From the IMG/VR virus record IMGVR_UViG_3300020172_006270, positions 159,269 to 223,268 of that record: DNA of 64,000 nt. The stretch is one strand, 5' to 3'. Shown here piece after piece: positions 1 to 7,584 of this stretch; position 1 is the first letter of the stretch; each line of letters starts with the position of its first letter. Made by a program: the position numbers and the translations under genes. The DNA is from a virus. Below the pieces are notes generated by a model, which saw only the letters and a list, made by a program, of their open reading frames with translations, did no database searches and had not been told where the DNA came from.

Positions 1-352
1 TAGTCATCGCATTGCGAGTTGTTTGAGTAGCACCTGTAGCACTGAGCTTGCCCCCACCAGCAACTTGTTGGATAATTGTAGTCAATAGAGTAGCGGTTTT
101 GTTCTTATTCAGATTGTGTCTATCTAGCACCTGGAAAAGACGGTGAACTTGACGTTGAATGTCGTTGGTGATGCCTTCCATTTCCGCTGCTGCTTCTGGC
201 GGTGGATCACGGTCTGTCCCCTGACCAGGATTTTGTCCCTCTGGACTTGGACCTGTAGGTGGCATTTGATTAGCAGCCGGGTTCATCTGGTTTTGAGCAG
301 GCGGCATCCCGTCTTCTTCTTTTAAGCAAACAAAATCATGAAAACTTTTCAT
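1..352 (-). CDS. Candidate internal head protein, N-terminal part (runs off left edge)
   Basis: The reading frame opens at the ATG complementary to 350-352 and stays open to base 1, so the 3' end is outside the window. It begins MKSFHDFVCLKEEDGM and continues into a Pro/Gln/Asn-rich low-complexity stretch, then a more helical part. The start overlaps the stop of the upstream gene as TAATG, so translation is probably coupled. The N-terminus fits the F-x-x-F/W-V/L...E motif found on many small proteins of this phage, which resembles a T4 capsid-targeting peptide. No known domain is recognised. The head location is inferred only from this motif and its neighbours. Confidence 0.75.
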   Translation of the reverse strand, partial: MKSFHDFVCLKEEDGMPPAQNQMNPAANQMPPTGPSPEGQNPGQGTDRDPPPEAAAEMEGITNDIQRQVHRLFQVLDRHNLNKNKTATLLTTIIQQVAGGGKLSATGATQTTRNAMT

Positions 353-732
353 TATCCCCTCGATGCGGCTGGAGTTTGTGGTTCATCTTGAGGCAACATC
401 TGTGGTGGTTGCTGCTGTTGTGGAGTCATGGGCGGTTGTCCGTGGCCCGTTTGAGCCGCTTGTGGGTCCATGCCACCAAAGAACGCTTCCAGCGTCGAGG
501 ACACGATTGCTTGGGCAAACTGATCTCGTACTTCAGGTGGAACATCCCTGAAGGATTTGATCTTTGGATTTCCTTCACTTAATCGAAGCACTATGGCTTC
601 TTGAAGTTTCCCCACCCTGGGTGCAATAAACGCTTTCATGTCAGGGCTTGTAGGGAACTTCATTGACTTGATGTGATCCCACTCAGCATTTTGAGTGTTC
701 TCTTTGATTCGCCAATCTTTAAGTGATTTCAT
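352..732 (-). CDS. Small unknown protein, candidate head-associated
   Basis: 126 aa, beginning MKSLKDWRIKENTQ and ending in a Gln/Pro-rich tail of PQQQQPPQ type. The middle (about residues 30-85) looks helical and globular. The start overlaps the previous stop as TAATG and its own stop overlaps the next start the same way, placing it in the middle of a tightly coupled minus-strand operon. The N-terminus has an L-x-x-W and an I-K-E followed by N, compatible with the capsid-targeting-like motif of the window, but less typical than others. I do not recognise a family. Confidence 0.75.
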   Translation of the reverse strand: MKSLKDWRIKENTQNAEWDHIKSMKFPTSPDMKAFIAPRVGKLQEAIVLRLSEGNPKIKSFRDVPPEVRDQFAQAIVSSTLEAFFGGMDPQAAQTGHGQPPMTPQQQQPPQMLPQDEPQTPAASRG

Positions 733-1070
733 TATTGCACCGGATTCATGACAATAGTATGTGGGTCAGGCTCGTCAGATTGCCCGGTCTTGAGCAACTT
801 GCCGTTATCTTTAGGGTCAGGCGAAGCATCGGCTTGCCTGACCTTATCGAGAACATGCTTTACCTTGTCATGCCAACCAGAAATCTTTGTGGTTGGAATA
901 TCAAGCAATTGTGAAAGACCTTCTGAGTTGTTGATGACCAATAGAAAATCATCCCAAAACTCATCACGAACGCCTATGCCAGTGCGTATAGCGGACATGG
1001 CCCTATCATCTTGGGGCGTCTTTTCTTTCTGAGCTTGGATATTTTCCCACAGTCGTTGAAACGAACTCAT
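732..1070 (-). CDS. Small unknown protein, candidate head-associated
   Basis: 112 aa, starting MSSFQRLWENIQAQKE, with a charged helical body and an Asp/Pro/Lys-rich end. It is the first gene of a three-gene run (1070 to beyond base 1) joined by one-base TAATG overlaps, so the three products are likely made together. The upstream sequence contains GGTGGGAA close to the ATG, usable as a ribosome binding site. The F-x-x-L/W start resembles the window-wide N-terminal motif only loosely. The function is unknown. Confidence 0.75.
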   Translation of the reverse strand: MSSFQRLWENIQAQKEKTPQDDRAMSAIRTGIGVRDEFWDDFLLVINNSEGLSQLLDIPTTKISGWHDKVKHVLDKVRQADASPDPKDNGKLLKTGQSDEPDPHTIVMNPVQ

Positions 1071-1103
1071 TTCCCACCCTATTGAATGACAAAGCTATGT
1101 AAA

Positions 1104-1400
1104 TTAGTCTTCTGATACGATTTGAAGAACGTCGTCGGCATTGCCCAACACATATGTCTTCTTCAAATACATAGCTTGCGAATCAGTGGCGGTAAACGTG
1201 TCGCCGTGGTGCAAGTACCCCTTTGGACCAATACCTTGTGTATTAGTGTGTAACAAGCCAGGGATGTAAATGGTGCGAGTAGCACGCATGTTGTCAGCTT
1301 CAGAAACAGTCTCATTGCCTTCCAGCGTCGTGCGGTTTGGCTGCAAGAAACCTTGACGGTTTACTGTTTCAAGATTTACTCTAAATGTAATTGTTTTCAT
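1104..1400 (-). CDS. Small virion-type protein with RTIY-G-HT motif
   Basis: 98 aa from the ATG at 1400. A GTG three bases upstream is also in frame, but GGAGGA sits at better spacing for the ATG. The protein shows RTIYIPG, then HT, then HGDTFTATDS, and ends in an acidic strand (LQIVSED). The same order of motifs (RTIYVAG, HT, DGEQFTD, then an EVVTDDG strand) occurs in the 204-aa protein at 62537-63151, so the two are probably distant paralogues. A virion role is inferred from composition and from that relationship. It overlaps the upstream gene by 20 bases. Confidence 0.72.
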   Translation of the reverse strand: MKTITFRVNLETVNRQGFLQPNRTTLEGNETVSEADNMRATRTIYIPGLLHTNTQGIGPKGYLHHGDTFTATDSQAMYLKKTYVLGNADDVLQIVSED

Positions 1401-1641
1401 CACTTCCTCCAGTATTGGAATTCTTCTCTGTATCTAGTTTAGGGTTACGCTTTTTCGATATTCCAAAGAATAGCTTTTCAGGGTCTATCTCCACTTGACC
1501 TGACTTGTTTTGAGAGACATTTCTGGATTTAGCTCCAGTTCTCCCGAAATCGAGATCGGCATTGGAACGGTTGTCCCATATTTCGCCCCCGCCTTCTGGC
1601 GCAGTCTTAGATAGCCATTCTTTGAAACCTGATAAACTCAT
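1381..1641 (-). CDS. Small protein with capsid-targeting-like N-terminus
   Basis: 86 aa, beginning MSLSGFKEWLSKTAPEGGG. The rest is hydrophilic, rich in Asn, Lys, Asp and Ser, and looks disordered. The F-K-E-W-L start followed by E-G is one of the clearest examples of the N-terminal motif shared by many ORFs here. A TAAATAC element lies just upstream of the ATG. The gene overlaps the next one by 20 bases. The architecture (short targeting-like peptide plus a disordered body) is what small T4 internal head proteins look like. No database family is recognised. Confidence 0.7.
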   Translation of the reverse strand: MSLSGFKEWLSKTAPEGGGEIWDNRSNADLDFGRTGAKSRNVSQNKSGQVEIDPEKLFFGISKKRNPKLDTEKNSNTGGSDENNYI

Positions 1642-1645
1642 GCGG

Positions 1646-1653
1646 GTATTTAG
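1646..1653 (-). promoter_or_regulatory. TAAATAC element, possible late promoter
   Basis: On the minus strand this reads CTAAATAC, five bases before the ATG at 1641. Similar TAAATA cores stand before several other genes in the window. T4 late promoters have the consensus TATAAATA, so this could be a -10-like element, but the very short distance to the ATG would make the message nearly leaderless. Confidence 0.25.
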
Positions 1654-1663
1654 GGTTGGCGCA

Positions 1664-1699
1664 ACAAAAAAGCGGACCCGAAATAAATCGGGTCCGCTT
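1664..1699 (-). terminator. Intrinsic terminator after the methyltransferase gene
   Basis: A 12-bp perfect stem (AAGCGGACCCGA paired with TCGGGTCCGCTT) with a 6-base loop is followed, on the minus strand, by a run of T. It lies 27 bases after the stop of the gene at 1726-2277. Its sequence is very close to the terminator at 2287-2317 on the other side of that gene. Confidence 0.85.
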
Positions 1700-1725
1700 A
1701 GGGAAGAGGGGGCTTCAGTCGAAGG

Positions 1726-2277
1726 TCACTGTTTTTCAAAACAGGCCCAAGCAACTTCTCCCATTACATTTGACATATGTGGGATAAGATTGCATTCTTT
1801 GATCGTATCTTCAATGTCTTTTTTTCTGATTTCAATCCAATTCCAACCACAAGTGTTTTCTTCATAATCGTGTGCCATTATGAAATCGCCCGGCTTCAGA
1901 TAAGGGGCGAAAACATTGAATTCTCTGGGCTTGTCTCCACCATCACAGATCAACAAAACTTTCTTTTCTTCCAATATCATCCTGACAATATCTTCTTTTC
2001 CTTCAAAAAACACATTCTCTATGTGTTTCGTCGCTCCATCAATTCGATATTTCATCCATTCAGTTACATCAAAAGTGTGGATTTCTGCAAAGGGATTAAG
2101 ATCGACCAACAACATTGTCAAGCCGCCAAAAGCAGTTCCAATTTCAATTATTGTGTCAAATTGTTTATCTTTGAAAAATTCTTTGAAGCAACCAATGATT
2201 TTTGGAGCTTGGCGCATTTCTGATGAGCCGCAATGACCTTTGTATGGGCCACCACCAGAGACATAATTGAATTTCAT
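1726..2277 (-). CDS. Class I SAM-dependent methyltransferase-like protein
   Basis: 183 aa from the ATG at 2277, chosen because GGAG lies at good spacing. The sequence has the SAM-binding glycine motif IIEIGTAFGGLT near residues 40-50, an acidic end to the next strand (HTFDV), and then LLICDGGD and MAHDYE strands, as in small-molecule and cephalosporin-hydroxylase-like (CmcI) methyltransferases. The substrate is unknown; sugar or capsule modification is possible, given the glycosyltransferases elsewhere. It is a single-gene unit flanked by two near-identical terminators. A second, different methyltransferase-like protein is at 19502-20122. Confidence 0.8.
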   Translation of the reverse strand: MKFNYVSGGGPYKGHCGSSEMRQAPKIIGCFKEFFKDKQFDTIIEIGTAFGGLTMLLVDLNPFAEIHTFDVTEWMKYRIDGATKHIENVFFEGKEDIVRMILEEKKVLLICDGGDKPREFNVFAPYLKPGDFIMAHDYEENTCGWNWIEIRKKDIEDTIKECNLIPHMSNVMGEVAWACFEKQ

Positions 2278-2286
2278 ATTTACTCC

Positions 2287-2317
2287 AAAAAGCGGTCCCG
2301 ACATAATCGGAACCGCT
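2287..2317 (-). terminator. Intrinsic terminator after the vWA gene
   Basis: A stem AGCGGTCCCGA paired with TCGGAACCGCT (one mismatch) with a 5-base loop is followed by TTTTT on the minus strand. It sits 30 bases after the stop of the vWA gene and just before the methyltransferase ribosome binding site. Confidence 0.8.
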
Positions 2318-2347
2318 CAGTGGGAGAAAATGGGGAGAAGTGGGAGA

Positions 2348-3307
2348 TTACTTCTTCTTGATTCCACGCCGAACTACGTTCTGGACGGGCATGGCTGCTG
2401 CCATCGAGACTGCGGTTGCACCATGATTGCCCGCAAAATCCGCACCAGCTTCGCCAGTCCAGGCAACCTTCATGGAGTTGGCAAACAAAGGTCCACCATT
2501 CCACGTTGGAGACGCCTGAACTTCATACTTCGGCTGACGACTCAAGACGCTGGCGAAGTCAACTTTCGGCAAAGCAGCCACATCTACCAGCACAGGAGCC
2601 GGTGCCGATTCCACAACATCTTCAGTGAAGTCGGCAACACTCAGGCTGTCTGAGGCGTAATTGGCCGCAGCGGTTTGTCCCATAGCTCGTTCGGCGAAAT
2701 ACTTCGCTTGACGATTACGCATATTGGAGAATCCCTTGCCCGCATCGGCTGAGGTCTTGTTAGACCATGATGCCATATTGGAAGCACTGGTTCCAACATT
2801 GTGTGAGAGTTGTTCCATATACTCCTTGGTGCAACCCATATAGGTGAACGTCCACTTCTTGGTGGCTTCGCATCCCTGGGTCAACTCTTTCAGAGCATCC
2901 CAACTGTAATGACGGTCTTGGTTGGTTTGACCATCAGAGATTGTCACGATCAAGTAGGCCGTATTGGGGTCTTCATGATCGGTCGTGTTCAGCAATTTCT
3001 GAACTGTATATCCCACTGCATCTCGCATGGCAGTATTGCCAAGCGGTTGGAATTCTTCGACATTTGCTTCCGACAGTTTTTCTGCTGGAACATTCCACAG
3101 ATGCTCGAACACTTCACCGTTGAAAGTTACCAACGAGCAGTAAATTTCCTGCGTCTTGGAGTCTTCCTTCAATTGTTGAACTTGTTCGTTGAACCCACTG
3201 ATTGCTCCGGCCTTCGTCGCAGCCATTGAGCCGGACTTGTCCAGAATGATGGCAACATACGTCTTGGGCTTTGCGACTGCTACTGCTACTGCTTTCTTCT
3301 TCGCCAT
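2348..3307 (-). CDS. von Willebrand factor A domain protein
   Basis: 319 aa. A vWA fold with a complete metal-ion-dependent adhesion site is visible: IILDKSGSM near residue 20 (D-x-S-x-S), a threonine in LGNTAMRDA, and TISDGQ with the third-site aspartate. The C-terminal 100 residues are Ala/Val-rich and end in a basic RRGIKKK tail. vWA domains bind partners through a divalent cation. The next gene upstream (3390-4394), also set off by a terminator, may be the partner. There is no signal peptide, so it acts in the cytoplasm or virion. The role in the phage is unknown. Confidence 0.88.
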   Translation of the reverse strand: MAKKKAVAVAVAKPKTYVAIILDKSGSMAATKAGAISGFNEQVQQLKEDSKTQEIYCSLVTFNGEVFEHLWNVPAEKLSEANVEEFQPLGNTAMRDAVGYTVQKLLNTTDHEDPNTAYLIVTISDGQTNQDRHYSWDALKELTQGCEATKKWTFTYMGCTKEYMEQLSHNVGTSASNMASWSNKTSADAGKGFSNMRNRQAKYFAERAMGQTAAANYASDSLSVADFTEDVVESAPAPVLVDVAALPKVDFASVLSRQPKYEVQASPTWNGGPLFANSMKVAWTGEAGADFAGNHGATAVSMAAAMPVQNVVRRGIKKK

Positions 3308-3341
3308 TATGATGTACCTTATTTGAGATGTGTGCTAAGAG

Positions 3342-3376
3342 AAAATATCCTGCCCACATACGAATGGGCAGGATAT
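3342..3376 (-). terminator. Intrinsic terminator between 3390-4394 and the vWA gene
   Basis: A 12-bp perfect stem (AATATCCTGCCCA side with TGGGCAGGATATA side) and an 8-base loop, followed by TTTTC on the minus strand. It lies 14 bases after the stop at 3390. Confidence 0.8.
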
Positions 3377-3389
3377 ATTTTGCGTTTGC

Positions 3390-4394
3390 TTACTTCTTGG
3401 GAGCGATGTTATTGGTGAAGGTTCCACCACCACCGGCCCGGAAGTTACGAGGCGACTGGTTGCTGATGTAAGCATTGGGCAGAGCAGGGCTTTGACCCCA
3501 AACTACTTGCTTACCCCCGGAAAAAGGGCTGGTGCTTTCGCTGCCTCCGTCGAGAGGAATCTTCAGCGTCGGAAGATCGCCGGTCTTAGCAAGTTCATCG
3601 AACTTGATTGCTGCCTTGCGGTAGCGAGAACGGAGTTTCTTCAGAGCGCCAGCTTCCATCACGGCGTCGAGAGTGTCATGGGCGATTTCATGCGTGACTC
3701 GCAGTTCGCCTTCATCCATTGCAACACGGATGAGTTGACGGACAGAAAGATCAACGCCTTCCCAGCTTCTACCAGTCTGATCGCACGTTCCGTCAGGACG
3801 CAACGGACGATCTCGATACAAAGGATTCTCGTCAGCGTAGTTCTCCGGCAATTCGCCGATTCGGTACGTCTTCTTGATGGCCCCGTTTACATCCACATCA
3901 TCACGACCAGGATAGCCGCCCTTGATTTCCGAGAGCAACTTGAACGTGGTGTCCACGTCCACAATTCGTCCATCGGAATAAACGATGAACTTTTCGCCCT
4001 TGGAAATTGTGGCAAGACGGACCCCGACTGCGTTGCTGTAGTCTTCGGGATCGAATGCTTCCACCAATTCACGAGGCGTCATTTTGTCGGCTTTTTTGCC
4101 GGAAACTGGACGCTTTTCGTCGGTCTTGGAAGCAGCAGATTTACTGCGGAAGATGTCGGCGATTTCTTTCGCCAAGACACGGGGCTTGACCCCGGTTGGG
4201 GATGCTGGCATACAGGCCAGTAAATCCTCATGGGACAGAGCAGAGAGTCTTTCCTCGCTGGTCCCGCCAGAAGCCTTTACGCATTGGATGAATTCGTCAG
4301 GGCTAAGATACCCTGCTTTGCCTTCACCACCCACGGCTTCGTTGTGTTCTTTGATTGCTGCGAGCGCAGCCTCGATACGGTCGTTGTACGACAT
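3390..4394 (-). CDS. Unknown 334-aa protein next to vWA gene
   Basis: 334 aa. The N-terminus has helical segments separated by a Lys/Ser linker (about residues 85-105). A middle part (ISKGEKFIVYSDGRIVDVD) looks like a small beta domain, and the C-terminal half contains a helical RQLIRVAMDEGELRVTHEIA segment and a Gly-rich end. I do not recognise a family. It has its own terminator and stands directly upstream of the vWA gene in the same orientation, so a functional pairing is plausible. A 243-aa antisense frame across it is a shadow. Confidence 0.8.
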   Translation of the reverse strand: MSYNDRIEAALAAIKEHNEAVGGEGKAGYLSPDEFIQCVKASGGTSEERLSALSHEDLLACMPASPTGVKPRVLAKEIADIFRSKSAASKTDEKRPVSGKKADKMTPRELVEAFDPEDYSNAVGVRLATISKGEKFIVYSDGRIVDVDTTFKLLSEIKGGYPGRDDVDVNGAIKKTYRIGELPENYADENPLYRDRPLRPDGTCDQTGRSWEGVDLSVRQLIRVAMDEGELRVTHEIAHDTLDAVMEAGALKKLRSRYRKAAIKFDELAKTGDLPTLKIPLDGGSESTSPFSGGKQVVWGQSPALPNAYISNQSPRNFRAGGGGTFTNNIAPKK

Positions 4395-4541
4395 TGTTCA
4401 CCTTACTTCTATCTAACTTCTTCTAACTTCAGTGGATTTGGGAAACACTCCCGTCGCTCCACAACTGCGACATCTGAATCTTACCTGAGCAGGACACGAA
4501 GTCAAGTCAGGTTTTTGATTCTGATCTAGTTAGCCGGTTGC

Positions 4542-5339
4542 TCAGTAATTTTTCCAAATCACTTCGACCTTTTTCTCTTTCGTCTTCTGTTGCGACGAGT
4601 GATTTGCAATCTTTTTCTTTTCGACATTCCATTCTTTATACAGTCGATTGTATAAAGGCGAAGCGTATCCGCTAATCATCGCTTTGCCCTGAAATGCGTT
4701 CAAAGCATGAGCCAATTCAATATGATCGTCGGTAGTCATTTCCGACGCATATACGGTTTTGGATACTCGTGTTTCGTGCAAATATGGTGGATCACAATAT
4801 ACGAAAGTATTTGGCGAGTTAAATGCCTTCATGACCTCGGTAGCAGGCTTATTGAAGATATAGACTTCTCTTATTCGCTCTGCTAAATCCGGCAAGCCTT
4901 TTACAGCGGTCATCCATGCGTTGACATCTCCAGGTTGACCGCCTCGTAGACGATTGCTCCAAGCAAATGCTTTTTTCAACCCGCCACGGCTCATGCGTCG
5001 AACAATAAATTCGTTAACCGCTTGATCCAGATAATCGTCGTACTGAGTCTTCTTGCTGGCTCTGTCGAATGTTTCTTCGCAATACTTGCAGAGGTTCAGA
5101 CGCCGAATCAACTCTCTCGGCTCATCTCGTAAAGCCTGATAGATTTGAATGACGTTTGGATCGAGATCGTTCATTATCTCGATGGCAGATTTTTCTTTAT
5201 TCAAAAGGACATTCGCACCCCCACAAAAGGGTTCCAAGTACGTCATTTCTTTGTACTGTTCAGGAAAATGCGAAATGATCCATTGTGCCAAATAGAATTT
5301 TCCACCGTGGCACTTAAACACTGGTCTGATGGTTTTCAT
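4542..5339 (-). CDS. dam: DNA adenine-N6 methyltransferase (D12 class, Dam-like)
   Basis: 265 aa. Motif I is YLEPFCGGANVLLN near residue 35, the catalytic motif IV is VYCDPPY near residue 182, and an N-terminal KCHGGKFYLAQWI matches the PxxKWxGGK-type start of the D12 family (usual length about 270 aa). It would methylate adenine in duplex DNA, probably to protect phage DNA from restriction or to mark it. The recognition sequence cannot be deduced. It overlaps the upstream zinc-ribbon gene by 26 bases. The C-terminal tail is basic. Confidence 0.92.
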   Translation of the reverse strand: MKTIRPVFKCHGGKFYLAQWIISHFPEQYKEMTYLEPFCGGANVLLNKEKSAIEIMNDLDPNVIQIYQALRDEPRELIRRLNLCKYCEETFDRASKKTQYDDYLDQAVNEFIVRRMSRGGLKKAFAWSNRLRGGQPGDVNAWMTAVKGLPDLAERIREVYIFNKPATEVMKAFNSPNTFVYCDPPYLHETRVSKTVYASEMTTDDHIELAHALNAFQGKAMISGYASPLYNRLYKEWNVEKKKIANHSSQQKTKEKKVEVIWKNY

Positions 5340-5577
5340 TCGTAATCCCTTGCCCTATCTCGTTGTTGGTATTGGACTTAGGGGCGGCGTGTACCACATG
5401 CCCGCATTTATTGCAGACAAATTCAAAAGGTCCGTAACCGAGCCTTGATCCTTCCCAAAACCATCCTAGACCGGGGTATTTCGGATGACACTGTTCACAC
5501 AACACGTTCATCGTTCGTTCTTCTTCGGGGATTGACTCGTCCATCCAAAGATAACAATCTTCTTGCCGCACGTCCAT
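5314..5577 (-). CDS. Small zinc-ribbon protein
   Basis: 87 aa from the ATG at 5577. Two CxxC pairs (CEQC and CNKC) separated by about 25 residues including several aromatic residues suggest one zinc-bound ribbon. The end is hydrophilic. It overlaps the start of the Dam gene, so the two are probably co-translated. The alternative longer frame from 5664 has no supporting ribosome binding site. The role is unknown; small zinc ribbons often bind nucleic acid or protein. Confidence 0.65.
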   Translation of the reverse strand: MDVRQEDCYLWMDESIPEEERTMNVLCEQCHPKYPGLGWFWEGSRLGYGPFEFVCNKCGHVVHAAPKSNTNNEIGQGITNENHQTSV

Positions 5578-5594
5578 ACTGTATCTACTCCCGC

Positions 5595-5602
5595 ATAAAT
5601 AA
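5595..5602 (+). promoter_or_regulatory. ATAAATAA element before 5629
   Basis: GCATAAATAAG lies 27 bases upstream of the ATG at 5629. It matches the core of the T4 late promoter consensus and of similar elements in this window. There is no experimental support. Confidence 0.3.
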
Positions 5603-5628
5603 GTTGTTCTTAATAGAGGGTAAAATTC

Positions 5629-5973
5629 ATGAATCCATATTTGCAAGCCTGTCTTCCCGACCAAAGATTGTCAAAAGCGACCCTTTTGGCCATGTTGGAC
5701 AGTCATATTGACACATCAAAGGTGATTGTTGTGTCATCTGGTGAGATTATAGACGTGAGCCAACTGGCTCAAACGGAGATAAACCCTCATTTGAATGATG
5801 GGACGTGGGTGTACTACGAAGACCGCCTCCCAAGGAGGCTGTTGTTGACCAACCAGAACTGGAGAATAGTGAGCTTTAATTCGGCGTCACGTCTGGTTTG
5901 TGTACAGATATTTCCCGCATCGGGTATGCGGGTGCTAAATTTTACATTGCCTCAATTGACGGCAAAATTTTAG
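5629..5973 (+). CDS. Unknown 114-aa protein
   Basis: 114 aa, with a helical start (MNPYLQACLPDQRLSK) and a beta-rich body containing VIVVSSGEIIDV and WRIVSFNS. It is divergent from the zinc-ribbon gene and convergent with 5970-6230, which it overlaps by 4 bases. A GAGGGT sequence 11 bases before the ATG may be the ribosome binding site. No family is recognised. Confidence 0.6.
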   Translation: MNPYLQACLPDQRLSKATLLAMLDSHIDTSKVIVVSSGEIIDVSQLAQTEINPHLNDGTWVYYEDRLPRRLLLTNQNWRIVSFNSASRLVCVQIFPASGMRVLNFTLPQLTAKF

Positions 5974-6230
5974 CCCGCCATTCCGTCTCTAATGCCAACT
6001 ATTACTTTGTCATTTTTAACGGAATAGGCAATTTCGCACCAATCTGAATCCTTGGCAGGATTGTATTTGTGCTTCGCTCTAACCGCCTGGAGAGCCGCTT
6101 TTTCGTATTTTTGCACTATTGCGAGTGCCGCACGCAGTTTTTCAGATTCTTCTCTCGTAATCTCAATGGAGACGTTGGTTAATCCCCAAACTACTCCACT
6201 AGGACCACGTTCGACGCTTTCAAGTTTCAT
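5970..6230 (-). CDS. Unknown 86-aa protein coupled to gdh
   Basis: 86 aa, with a beta segment (SGVVWGLTNVSIEIT), a long helix (about residues 28-55) and a closing beta segment (KVIVGIRDGM). Its ATG overlaps the stop of glutamate dehydrogenase as ATGA, so it is translated with it. There is no transmembrane segment. The function is unknown; the coupling is the only hint of a link to the dehydrogenase. Confidence 0.7.
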   Translation of the reverse strand: MKLESVERGPSGVVWGLTNVSIEITREESEKLRAALAIVQKYEKAALQAVRAKHKYNPAKDSDWCEIAYSVKNDKVIVGIRDGMAG

Positions 6231-7492
6231 CTCTGGAAATATCCCTTGTTGCCCAAGCAGGCGTTCGCTGCATTGATTCGCTTCAAAGCTAAGACATATG
6301 CTGCTGTCCGAGCAGAAATATCGTGCTTCATATGCAAGGCGATTACTTTCTCGGTTGCATATACCATCATCTCTCGTAAATCATGATCGACCTCTGGCAA
6401 TGTGCGGCTGATCGCAGTTCGGTTTTGAAGCCATTCAAAATAGCTGACTACAACACCACCAGCGTTAGCCAGAATATCGGGAATCACTAACACTCCACGA
6501 TCATTGAGAATTGCATCAGCCTCATTTGTGGTAGGGCCGTTGGCCATTTCCAAGATCACCTTTGCTTTGATCTTGTCTGCATTGTTAATGGTGATGACGT
6601 TCTCAACAGCAGATGGAGCCAATACGTCAATATCGAGGGACCACAATTCTTCATTGGTGATCTTATCGCCGTCGCCCCATTCTTTGCCACCACTCTCATC
6701 GAGGGACTTGCGGCACGCCGATACATTGAGTCCGTGTTCATTATATGAACCACCAAACTCATTGGTCAGGGCCACCACCTTCAATCCAGAACGGAAGCAT
6801 TTCTCGGCCAACCAATATCCTACCTTTCCGAATCCTTGAATTGCAATTCGGATGTCTTCTGGGTTAGACGGGATATTCACTTTGCTGATACTGTTGTTGA
6901 GAACATTTTCCAGAACGTAATATCCACCATATCCGGTGGCAGAACTTCTGCCTTCAATGCCGCCCAGGGCAACTGGTTTTCCAGTGACAATATCCTTTGG
7001 GTGTCCACCTTTGATTCTTTTATATTCGGAGTACATCCACCCCATGATTCGTTCGTCGGTGTACAAGTCAGGCGCAGGCACATCGACATCAGGACCGATA
7101 AAGTCGATCATGGATGCGATATATGCTTTGCTGAGTCGTTCCAATTCACGGTGCGATAATTTTGTCGCATCAACGCAAATACCGCCTTTGGCACCACCAT
7201 ATGGCAATTTTAAGCACGCACATTTGAACGTCATCCACAGGGCAAGAGCCTCGCAGTGGTCAGCATCTACAGATGGATGGTAACGAATGCCGCCCTTTGC
7301 CGGGCCAAGAGTTGTGTCGTATTGGCATCTAAATGCCTGATACATTTTGAGAGTCCCGTCATCATGTCGCATTGGGATTGTGACATTCAGGGTCTTTTGT
7401 GGATATTGAAGTCGCTGCCAGCTTTCATCATCAATTTCAGCAAATTTATAGGCAGCATCAAGTTGTTTTTTGGCTTCTTCTAACATCGACAT
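6227..7492 (-). CDS. gdhA: NAD(P)-dependent glutamate dehydrogenase
   Basis: 421 aa, the usual length for hexameric Glu/Leu/Phe/Val dehydrogenases. Visible signatures are the catalytic-lysine motif LPYGGAKGGI (about residue 98-107), a Rossmann region IAIQGFGKVGYW, and DVLAPSAVENVI and LANAGGVVVSYFEW near the end. It interconverts glutamate with 2-oxoglutarate plus ammonia. The gene is complete with no visible damage, so it is likely functional, and it is an unusual auxiliary metabolic gene for a phage. A hairpin that covers the ribosome binding site precedes it (7500-7551). A second in-frame ATG lies two codons in. Confidence 0.95.
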   Translation of the reverse strand: MSMLEEAKKQLDAAYKFAEIDDESWQRLQYPQKTLNVTIPMRHDDGTLKMYQAFRCQYDTTLGPAKGGIRYHPSVDADHCEALALWMTFKCACLKLPYGGAKGGICVDATKLSHRELERLSKAYIASMIDFIGPDVDVPAPDLYTDERIMGWMYSEYKRIKGGHPKDIVTGKPVALGGIEGRSSATGYGGYYVLENVLNNSISKVNIPSNPEDIRIAIQGFGKVGYWLAEKCFRSGLKVVALTNEFGGSYNEHGLNVSACRKSLDESGGKEWGDGDKITNEELWSLDIDVLAPSAVENVITINNADKIKAKVILEMANGPTTNEADAILNDRGVLVIPDILANAGGVVVSYFEWLQNRTAISRTLPEVDHDLREMMVYATEKVIALHMKHDISARTAAYVLALKRINAANACLGNKGYFQR

Positions 7493-7499
7493 GAAAAAA

Positions 7500-7551
7500 T
7501 CCCTCGCACGGTCTGGAATAATGAACCTACAATATTCTAGTATGCGAGGGA
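7500..7551 (-). promoter_or_regulatory. Leader hairpin covering the gdh ribosome binding site
   Basis: A 9-bp stem, CTCCCTCGCA side against TGCGAGGGA side, with a 34-base loop. On the minus strand the right arm holds GAGGG, the only plausible Shine-Dalgarno sequence for gdh, and is followed by TTTTTTC and the ATG. It therefore looks both like a terminator (stem plus T run) and like a ribosome-binding-site sequestering element. Confidence 0.5.
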
Positions 7552-7584
7552 GCTAATTCGCAACTGCGAATATTACCAAACCCT

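Noticed and set aside
143-325. 60-aa plus-strand frame at the left edge
   Set aside because: The minus-strand frame in the same place is coupled by TAATG to the upstream gene and has the leader motif; the plus frame is its shadow.
3492-4223. 243-aa plus-strand open frame
   Set aside because: It is antisense to the 334-aa gene at 3390-4394, which has its own SD and terminator; composition is that of a shadow frame.
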